Shown here one piece after another: positions 17,148-24,155 of a stretch of DNA of 64,000 bases (its first letter is position 1; each line of letters begins with the position of its first letter). The stretch lies in assembly GCF_900114015.1 (NCBI RefSeq), contig NZ_FORN01000016.1, positions 32,930 to 96,929 of the forward strand, given 5' to 3'. This DNA comes from Caulobacter sp. UNC279MFTsu5.1. Its GTDB lineage: Bacteria; Pseudomonadota; Alphaproteobacteria; Caulobacterales; Caulobacteraceae. The notes under the pieces were generated by a model that was given only the letters and a program-made list of their open reading frames with translations, ran no database searches and had not been told where the DNA came from. The position numbers were made by a program, and so were the translations under genes.

Positions 17148-19471
17148 CCCAAGTTCCCACGATCGACCGCCGCGGCCTGATGGCCGGCGTGGGCCTGGCC
17201 GGGCTCGCCGCCGCCACCCCGGCCGGTTCTGCCCCGCGCCGGGCGCTGTGCGATTTCGTCGACCCGTTCATCGGCACCGGCGGCCATGGCCATACCTATC
17301 CGGGCGCGACCCTGCCGTTCGGCATGGTCCAGCTGAGCCCCGACACCAGCAACAACGGTTGGGATTCCTGCTCGGGCTATCATCAGCAGGACGGCTCGAT
17401 CATGGGCTTCTCGCACACCCATCTCAGCGGCACCGGCTGCGCCGACCTGCTGGACGTGCTGGTGGTCCCGGCCACCGGCCCGGTGCTGCTGACCCCGGGC
17501 GAGCCGGGCAAGCCGGACGACGGCTATCGCTCGCGCTACGACCGGGCCAGCGAGCACGCCTCGCCCGGCTACTACAAGGTCCGCCTGACCGACACGCGGA
17601 TCGACGCCGAGCTGACCGTCACCGAGCGCGTGGGTCTGCATCGCTACACCTTTCCCAAGGGCGAGCCGGGCCACCTGCTGATCGACCTGCAGCACGGCCA
17701 GAAGGACTGGTGGGAAAAGTCGCCGGCGACCCGGATCAAGAACGCCAGCCTGCGCCTGCTCGGCGATGACACTCTGGTCGGGGCCCGCCAGGTGTTCCAA
17801 TGGGCGCCGGGGCGCTGGATCTATTTCGCGATGAAGCTGTCGCGCCCGTTCAAGAGCGCCCAGCTCTACGCCGACGATCAGCCGCTGGCGACCGAAGTCC
17901 GCGAGGCCAAGGGCGAGAACCTGAAGTGCGCCTTGCACTATCCCGACGCCGGCAAGGCGCCGCTGGTGGTCAAGGTCGGCCTGTCGGGCGTCGACATCGA
18001 GGGCGCGCTGGCCAACCTGCAGGCCGAGGCGCCCGGCTGGGACTTCGACGGCGCGCGGCGCTCGGCCCGCGCGGCCTGGGAAAAGGCCCTATCGTCGATC
18101 CGCATCGACGGCGCGTCCGAGACCGACGCGAAGATCTTCTACACCGGCCTCTATCACAGCCTGCTGGCCCCGACCCTGTTCAGCGACGTCGACGGCCGCT
18201 ACCGCGGCATGGACCAGAAGGACCACAAGGTTCCCACCGGCCGTCGCAACTACAGCACCTATTCGCTGTGGGACACCTACCGGACCCTGCACCCGTTGCT
18301 GACCCTGGCCCAGCCGGCCCGGGCGGCCGACGTGGTCGCCGGCTTGGTGCCGATGGCCGAGGAGAGCCCCAAGGGGCCGTCGGTCTGGCCGCTGCAGGGC
18401 ATCGAGACCGGCACCATGAACGGCTGGCACGCCGCCGTCGTCCTGGCCGAGGCGCAGGGCAAGGGGCTGGGCGGGCTGGACGCGGTCCGCACCTGGAAGG
18501 CGTTCCGCAAGCGGGCCTTCGACGACGACGTGCTGGGCCTGGACTGGTACAAGCGCCTGGGCTTCATCCCGGTCGACGAGGTGATGGAGGGCGCCAGCCG
18601 CACGCTGGAATACGCCTATGACGACTGGGCCATGGCGCACCTGGCCGCCGCCGCGGGCGCCCACGACGACGCCAAGGCCCTGCTGGTCCGCTCGCGCAAC
18701 TATCGCAACCAGTTCGACGCCTCGACCCAGTTCATGCGGCCGCGCAACGCCGACGGCTCCTGGGTGACGCCGTTCGAGCCGCGCGCCATCGGCCACATGG
18801 AAAAGTGGCGCGACTTCACCGAGGCCAACGCCTGGCAGGCGACCTTCCTGACCCAGCACGACCTCTACGCCTACATGGAGCTGTTCGGCGGCGAGAAGGG
18901 CCTGGAGGCCAGGCTCGACGCGCTGTTCACCGCCAGCTCGGAAATGCCGCCGGGCTCGCCGCCCGATATCGCCGGCCTGGTCGGCCAGTACGCCCACGGC
19001 AACGAGCCGTGCCACCACGTGGCCTATCTCTACGCCTATTGCGGCGCGCACCATAAGACCCAGGCCCAAGTCCGGATGCTGCTCAAGAGCCAGTACCAGG
19101 CCAAGCCCGACGGCCTGTCGGGCAACGAGGACTGCGGCCAGATGAGCGCCTGGTACGTGATGAGCGCCCTGGGCCTCTATCCCGTCGATCCGGTCATGGG
19201 CGCCTATGTGTTCGGCTCGCCGCTGTTCCCGCGCGCCGAGATCGCGGTGGGGGAGGGGCGCAAGCTGGTGATCGAGGCGCAGGGCGTCGCGCCGGACCGC
19301 TTCTACATCCAGTCGGCGACCTGGAACGGCGCGGCGCACGATCGCTGCTGGATCGGCCACGACGAGCTGGCCAAGGGCGGCCGGCTGGTGTTTCGGATGG
19401 GCGAGCGGCCGAACCCCGCGTTCGGGGCGGTGCGGTCGTCGCGCCCGCCCTCGGCGCCGAAGTTCGCGTGA
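17144..19471 (+). CDS. GH92 alpha-mannosidase
   Basis: A 775-residue calcium-dependent exo-alpha-mannosidase of family GH92. The start overlaps the GH125 stop by ATGA. It has a Tat-type signal (IDRRGLMAGVGLAGLAAATP). The N-terminal sandwich begins FVDPFIGTGGHGHTYPGATL near residue 37 and contains GFSHTHLSGTGC. The catalytic domain has YSTYSLWDTYRTLHP, and GNEDCGQMSAWY at about residues 660-671, with the acidic residues expected for catalysis and calcium. Most GH92 enzymes act on alpha-1,2- or alpha-1,3-mannose; the linkage cannot be read from sequence here. It would open the N-glycan for the GH3 and GH125 neighbours. It overlaps the next gene by GTGA. Confidence 0.95.
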   Translation: MTQVPTIDRRGLMAGVGLAGLAAATPAGSAPRRALCDFVDPFIGTGGHGHTYPGATLPFGMVQLSPDTSNNGWDSCSGYHQQDGSIMGFSHTHLSGTGCADLLDVLVVPATGPVLLTPGEPGKPDDGYRSRYDRASEHASPGYYKVRLTDTRIDAELTVTERVGLHRYTFPKGEPGHLLIDLQHGQKDWWEKSPATRIKNASLRLLGDDTLVGARQVFQWAPGRWIYFAMKLSRPFKSAQLYADDQPLATEVREAKGENLKCALHYPDAGKAPLVVKVGLSGVDIEGALANLQAEAPGWDFDGARRSARAAWEKALSSIRIDGASETDAKIFYTGLYHSLLAPTLFSDVDGRYRGMDQKDHKVPTGRRNYSTYSLWDTYRTLHPLLTLAQPARAADVVAGLVPMAEESPKGPSVWPLQGIETGTMNGWHAAVVLAEAQGKGLGGLDAVRTWKAFRKRAFDDDVLGLDWYKRLGFIPVDEVMEGASRTLEYAYDDWAMAHLAAAAGAHDDAKALLVRSRNYRNQFDASTQFMRPRNADGSWVTPFEPRAIGHMEKWRDFTEANAWQATFLTQHDLYAYMELFGGEKGLEARLDALFTASSEMPPGSPPDIAGLVGQYAHGNEPCHHVAYLYAYCGAHHKTQAQVRMLLKSQYQAKPDGLSGNEDCGQMSAWYVMSALGLYPVDPVMGAYVFGSPLFPRAEIAVGEGRKLVIEAQGVAPDRFYIQSATWNGAAHDRCWIGHDELAKGGRLVFRMGERPNPAFGAVRSSRPPSAPKFA

Positions 19472-21897
19472 GGCCGCGCCGCCGCCTCGCGCTCGGGCTG
19501 GCGGTCCTTGCCGCCAGCGTGGCCGCGGCGGCGCGCGCCGAAGACCTGACGCACGCGCGGCTGGTCGAAACCGAGGCGGAGTCGGCGATGGCCGCGCGCT
19601 TCCTGGCCGAGGAGATCGCCGCGCGCGTCGGCGGCCCCTGGGGCGCGGGTTCGAACGCGGATGCGCCCCTGATCGTGGTCGCGCGTCCAGAAGCGGTCGA
19701 AGGGCGGTTGCCCCTATCCTTGCGGGCGGCCTGGCGCATCCGCCCCGCCGGGGACGCGGCCCGGACGCCGGAAGGGTTCTCGGTGCGCACCCTGCGCGCG
19801 GGATCCCGGACGGCGTTGGTCGTGACGGCCCAGACCCCGCGCGGCCGGCTGTTCGGCGTCGGCTGGCTGCTGCGCAAGCTGGAGATCGAGCCGGGCCGGG
19901 TGGCCGCGCCCGACGGCCTAGCGATCGACACCGCCCCGGCCCAGGCCGTGCGCGGCGTGCAGATTGGCTATCGCTACAAGAACAACAGCTACGACGCCTG
20001 GACGCTGGCGATGTTCGAACGCCGCGTGCGCGACATCGCCATCTTCGGCGGCAACACCATCCAGGTGATCGCGCCGGCGTCGGACGACGCGGCGACCAGC
20101 CCGTTGTTTCCGGCCCCGCCGCTGGAGACCCTCATCGGCCTGTCGGCCCTGGCCGACCGCTATGGCCTGGACTTCGCGCTCTACTATCCGCAACTGGCCA
20201 AGGACTATGGCGACCCGGCCGCCGTGGCGACGGAGTTGAAGGCCTTCGAGGATCTGGTCCGCCGGCTGCCACGTGTCGACGCCCTCTACGTGCCGGGCGG
20301 CGATCCCGGGCACACCCGTCCGGACCTGCTGTTTCCGCTGGTGGAGCAGGAGGCGCGCGTCCTGGCGCGGATCCATCCCGGGGCCAAGGTCTGGCTGTCC
20401 GCCCAAGGGTTCGACCAGGCGCAAAGCGAGGCCTTCTACGCCCAGCTGGCGCGGGAGCCCGCCTGGCTGACGGGGGTGTTCTTCGGGCCGCAGACTCGCG
20501 ATCCCATGGCCGTGCAGCGCCGACGGGTTCCGGCGCGCTATCCGATCCAGTTCTATCCGGACATCGGCCACACGCTGCACGCCCAGTTCCCGGTTCCGCA
20601 GTGGGATCCCGCCTTCGCGATCACCGAGGGACGCGAGCCGATCAATCCGCGCCCCCTGGGCCAGGCCGCGATCTTCCGCCACTTCGCGGCGCTGAACACC
20701 GGAGCGGTGACCTATTCCGAAGGGGTCAATGACGACGTCAACATGACGCTCTGGTTCCAGTTGGGGTGGTCGGCGCAGGTCGAGCCCCGCGAGGTCCTGC
20801 GCGATTACGCGCGGGTCTTCCTCGGGGCGCGGATCGGCGACGCGCCCAGCGACCGGTTCGTGGACGGGGTGATGGCGCTGGAGCGAAATTGGACCGGCAA
20901 GGCGGCCGACAACGCTGGGATCGACACCACGCTGGCCCTGTTCGACGACCTGGAGCGGCGCGCTTCGCCTGCCCAGCGCGCCAACTGGCGGTTCGAGTCC
21001 GCGCTCTACCGGGCGGTCTATGACGCCTGGGTGCGGTCGCGGTCGCGGGCCGAGGCGGCGCGCCAGGCGGCGGCCATGGCGGCGCTGGCGCAAGCCTCCG
21101 CGACCGGGGCCGAAGCGGCCATGGCGCGAGCCGAGCAGGCCCTCGCGGGGCCCGACGTGCCGGAGGCCCTGGCCCTGCGCGCCCGGCTGTTCGATTTGGC
21201 CGGACGGCTCTACGCCCATGCGGGCCTGCAGCTCAGCGTCCAGCGCTACGGCGCCTCGGCGATCGAGCGCGGCGCCAATCTCGACCGGGTCGACGCCTCG
21301 CTGAACGACCGGGTCTGGCTGAAGCGCCGGTTCGCCGAGATCCGGGCCTTGCCCGACGAAGCCGGGCGTCGGGCGCGGCTGGCCGAAATCGCGGATGCGC
21401 CGATGACCGGGCGAGGCGCGCTGTACGACGACCTGGGCGATCCCGATCGTGAACCGCATCTGGCGCGCGGCTTCGGCTTCGACCGTGATCCCCAGCTGCT
21501 GGAAAGCGCCATCGACGGCGTCGCCGACAAGATCCCGGACGACGGTTGGCGCGGGGCTTGGACGACCTATGCCGAGACGCTCTACGACCGTCCGATCACC
21601 CTGGTCTATCGCGATCTCGACCCGAAGCGGACCTGGCGGCTGCGCGCGACCTATGCCGGCGAGGATTATCAGCTGCCCATGCGCCTGACCGCCAACGGCG
21701 TCGAACTGCATCCGCCGCTGCCGCGCGCCACCAATCCGATGACTGTCGACCTGGCCGTGCCGCCCGAGGCCACGCGGTCGGGCCAACTGCGCCTGGATTG
21801 GACGCGGCCGCCCGGCGTCGGCGGCGGCGGCCGCGGCCACCAGGTGGCCGAGGTCTGGCTGATCCCCGATCCCGTTTCTTCCCCCGTTTCCCCCTGA
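19468..21897 (+). CDS. large exported probable glycoside hydrolase, family not recognised
   Basis: 809 residues, GTG start overlapping the GH92 stop by GTGA. A Sec signal peptide (RRRLALGLAVLAAS) ends near ARAE. Residues about 25-150 look like the small alpha/beta domain that precedes the barrel in GH20, GH84 and GH67 enzymes (TPEGFSVRTL, PRGRLFGVGWLLRKLEI). A barrel-like region then begins VRGVQIGYRYKNNSYDAW and carries YVPGGDPGHTRPD (274-286), GVFFGPQTRDP and VTYSEGVNDDVN. The motif GGDP replaces the GGDE of GH20, so GH20 chemistry is not supported. An alpha-helical region with SRAEAARQAAAMAALAQ follows, then a C-terminal beta domain. No family is claimed. Position inside the operon makes a role in N-glycan breakdown very likely, for example an endo- or exo-hexosaminidase. 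Confidence 0.75.
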   Translation: MRPRRRLALGLAVLAASVAAAARAEDLTHARLVETEAESAMAARFLAEEIAARVGGPWGAGSNADAPLIVVARPEAVEGRLPLSLRAAWRIRPAGDAARTPEGFSVRTLRAGSRTALVVTAQTPRGRLFGVGWLLRKLEIEPGRVAAPDGLAIDTAPAQAVRGVQIGYRYKNNSYDAWTLAMFERRVRDIAIFGGNTIQVIAPASDDAATSPLFPAPPLETLIGLSALADRYGLDFALYYPQLAKDYGDPAAVATELKAFEDLVRRLPRVDALYVPGGDPGHTRPDLLFPLVEQEARVLARIHPGAKVWLSAQGFDQAQSEAFYAQLAREPAWLTGVFFGPQTRDPMAVQRRRVPARYPIQFYPDIGHTLHAQFPVPQWDPAFAITEGREPINPRPLGQAAIFRHFAALNTGAVTYSEGVNDDVNMTLWFQLGWSAQVEPREVLRDYARVFLGARIGDAPSDRFVDGVMALERNWTGKAADNAGIDTTLALFDDLERRASPAQRANWRFESALYRAVYDAWVRSRSRAEAARQAAAMAALAQASATGAEAAMARAEQALAGPDVPEALALRARLFDLAGRLYAHAGLQLSVQRYGASAIERGANLDRVDASLNDRVWLKRRFAEIRALPDEAGRRARLAEIADAPMTGRGALYDDLGDPDREPHLARGFGFDRDPQLLESAIDGVADKIPDDGWRGAWTTYAETLYDRPITLVYRDLDPKRTWRLRATYAGEDYQLPMRLTANGVELHPPLPRATNPMTVDLAVPPEATRSGQLRLDWTRPPGVGGGGRGHQVAEVWLIPDPVSSPVSP

Positions 21898-21910
21898 CCG
21901 GAGCCGATCG

Positions 21911-23980
21911 ATGCGCCCCGAACTTCATCTGTCCCGCCGCCTGCTGCTGGCCGGCGCCGCCGCTTCGGCCCTGCCCGGCATGGCCTTCGCGGCCGCCCTG
22001 TCGCCCTACGGCGCGACGCCCTCGGCCCGGCAGCTGGCCTGGCACGAGTTGGAGACCTATGGTTTCGTCCACTTCTCGATCAACACCTTCACCGATCGCG
22101 AGTGGGGCTATGGCGACGAGTCGCCGGCCCTGTTCAATCCGACCGACTTCAGCGCCGACCAGATCGTCGCCGCGGCCAAGGCGGGCGGGCTGAAGGCGCT
22201 GATCCTGACGGCCAAACACCACGACGGCTTCTGCCTGTGGCCCAGCCGCTTCACCGAGCACAGCATCAAGAATAGCCCCTACAAGGACGGCAAGGGCGAC
22301 ATCGTCCGGGAACTGTCCGAGGCCTGCGCGCGCGGCGGGCTGAAGTTCGGCCTCTACCTGTCGCCGTGGGATCGCAACCACGCCGACTACGGTCGATCCG
22401 AATACGTCACCTATTACCGCAACCAGCTGCGCGAGCTGCTGACCCAGTACGGGACGCTGTTCGAGGTGTGGTTCGACGGGGCCAACGGCGGCGACGGCTA
22501 CTATGGCGGCGCCCGCGAGGTGCGGAAGATAGGACCCAACTACTACAACTGGCCGTCGATCATCGCCTTCGTCCACGAACTGCAGCCGATGGCCGTGACC
22601 TTCGACCCCAAGGGCGCGGACCTGCGCTGGGTCGGCAACGAGCGCGGCTTCGCTGGCGATCCCTGCTGGGCGACCATGGACGACGGCCCCTATACCGAGG
22701 CCAAGGGCACGAGCGGCGTGCGCGGCGGTTCGGTCTGGTGGCCGGCCGAGGTGGACGTGTCGATCCGTCCGGGCTGGTTCTGGCACGCCTACGAGGACGC
22801 CGAGGTGAAGTCGCCGGGCCGGCTGCAGAAGATCTATTTCGAGTCCGTCGGACGGGGGACCAACCTGCTGCTCAACCTGCCGCCCGACCGGCGCGGTCGC
22901 ATTCCCGACGAGGATGTCGCGGCCCTGAAGGCGTGGGGCGAGGCCCGCCGCGCCCTGTTCGCCCGCAACCTGGCCGCCGGCGCCCGGGCCCAGGCAAGCG
23001 CCGCCCGGCCCGGCCACGCCGCCACGGCCGTGCTGGACGGCGCGCGCGACACCTATTGGGCCTGCGACGCCGGCGCCGCGGCTCCGGAGTTGACCCTGAC
23101 CTTGCCCGAGGCGCGGACCTTTGACGTTGTGCGGCTGCGCGAGCATCTGCCGCTGGGCCTGCGGGTCACGGAATTCGCGCTGGATGTCTGGGACGGCGGC
23201 TGGCGCGAAATCGCCCGGCATCAGGGGATCGGCGCCCAGCGCCTGGTGCGGCTGGCCGCTCCGGTCGCCACGCGCAAGCTGCGCCTGCGGGTGCTCGACG
23301 CCCCGGCCGGTCCGGCGATCAGCGAGGTCAGCCTGTTCCGCCAGCCCGTGCTGGTCGATCCGCCAGCCATCCAGCGCGATCGCCAGGGCCTGGTGTCGAT
23401 CATCGGCGACGCGCCGGGGCTGGAGCTGCGCTACACGGTGGACGGCGCCGCGCCGACCCGCGACGCCCTCCGGTTCACCGAGCCCTTCGCCCTGCCCGAG
23501 GGCGGGGAGGTGAAGGCCGTCGCCATAGAGCCCGCCAGCGGCGTGGCCAGCGCGCCCGCGCGACGGCTCTTCGACGTGCGCAAGTCCGACTGGCGCATCG
23601 CCGAAGCCAGCGCGCCCGGCGCCGAGGCCCTGATCGACGACGAACGCGGCACCGCCTGGCGCGCGCCGTCGCCTTGTGTCGTGACGCTGGATCTCGGCAA
23701 GACCAGATCGCTGGCCGGCTTCATCCTGACGCCGGCCTGGGACCGAACGCAGGGCGCGGGCGCGCCGGCCGGCTATCGTGTGGTGACCAGCGCCGACGGC
23801 GCCGCCTGGACGCCGGCGGGCGAGGGCGAATTCGCCAACATCGCGGCCAGCCTGGCCCCTCAGCGGGTGGTGTTCGATCGCCGGGAGGGACGGTATCTGC
23901 GCCTGGAGGTGACGAGGACGGCGGGTGGCGAGGCGCAGGTCGCGTTCGCCGAACTGGACGTGATCACCGTCCGCGGCTGA
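21911..23980 (+). CDS. GH29 alpha-L-fucosidase (second copy) with C-terminal binding domains
   Basis: 689 residues, last gene of the operon; GGAG lies 7 nt before the ATG. A Tat-like signal (LSRRLLLAGAAASALPG) is followed by a GH29 barrel: YGFVHFSINTFTDREWGYGD near residue 50, LTAKHHDGFCLWPS near 99, and the nucleophile Asp189 in EVWFDGANGG. This layout is that of the 1,3/1,4-fucosidase-like subfamily and differs from the first GH29 in the operon. After the barrel come an F5/8 C-type module, a chitobiase C-type segment (LRYTVDGAAPTR) and a second F5/8-like module (LAGFILTPAWDR). The modular tail suggests binding to branched glycans. Removal of antennary (Lewis-type) fucose is a reasonable inference. 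Confidence 0.92.
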   Translation: MRPELHLSRRLLLAGAAASALPGMAFAAALSPYGATPSARQLAWHELETYGFVHFSINTFTDREWGYGDESPALFNPTDFSADQIVAAAKAGGLKALILTAKHHDGFCLWPSRFTEHSIKNSPYKDGKGDIVRELSEACARGGLKFGLYLSPWDRNHADYGRSEYVTYYRNQLRELLTQYGTLFEVWFDGANGGDGYYGGAREVRKIGPNYYNWPSIIAFVHELQPMAVTFDPKGADLRWVGNERGFAGDPCWATMDDGPYTEAKGTSGVRGGSVWWPAEVDVSIRPGWFWHAYEDAEVKSPGRLQKIYFESVGRGTNLLLNLPPDRRGRIPDEDVAALKAWGEARRALFARNLAAGARAQASAARPGHAATAVLDGARDTYWACDAGAAAPELTLTLPEARTFDVVRLREHLPLGLRVTEFALDVWDGGWREIARHQGIGAQRLVRLAAPVATRKLRLRVLDAPAGPAISEVSLFRQPVLVDPPAIQRDRQGLVSIIGDAPGLELRYTVDGAAPTRDALRFTEPFALPEGGEVKAVAIEPASGVASAPARRLFDVRKSDWRIAEASAPGAEALIDDERGTAWRAPSPCVVTLDLGKTRSLAGFILTPAWDRTQGAGAPAGYRVVTSADGAAWTPAGEGEFANIAASLAPQRVVFDRREGRYLRLEVTRTAGGEAQVAFAELDVITVRG

Positions 23981-24011
23981 TCGTCGCTTCGTCCGATCCT
24001 GGACGACGTCA

Positions 24012-24069
24012 GAGCGCCCGGCCTGACTGCATCAGGCCGGGCGCTCCAGATCTTTGTTTTGATTTTTTT
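24012..24069 (+). terminator. Rho-independent terminator of the glycosidase operon
   Basis: A perfect 15-bp stem (24012-24026 with 24032-24046) and a 5-nt loop are followed by T-rich sequence ending in a seven-T run at 24063-24069. It closes the ten-gene operon 31 nt after the last stop codon. Confidence 0.93.
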
Positions 24070-24120
24070 ACGCGAACCGGTGTCCGCTTCGCTCGAAAAC
24101 GCGAGCGTGAAAAGCGCAAG

Positions 24121-24146
24121 ACCGCGCCGTCCAGGGACGGCGCGGT
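24121..24146 (-). terminator. hairpin downstream of the minus-strand receptor gene
   Basis: ACCGCGCCGTCC pairs with GGACGGCGCGGT (24121-24132 with 24135-24146). On the minus strand it lies 9 nt after the receptor stop codon and is followed by CTTGCGCTTTT, a modest T-run. It faces the operon terminator, so the two convergent transcripts are insulated. Confidence 0.7.
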
Positions 24147-24155
24147 CCGCGCGGG

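Noticed and set aside
19468..21897. Assignment of the unassigned enzyme to GH20, GH84 or GH163
   Set aside because: The GH20 GGDE pair is GGDP here and the other family signatures are not clear by eye, so only a general glycoside hydrolase call is supported.
24121..24146. A small RNA gene in the convergent gap
   Set aside because: The two hairpins are fully explained as terminators of the converging genes.
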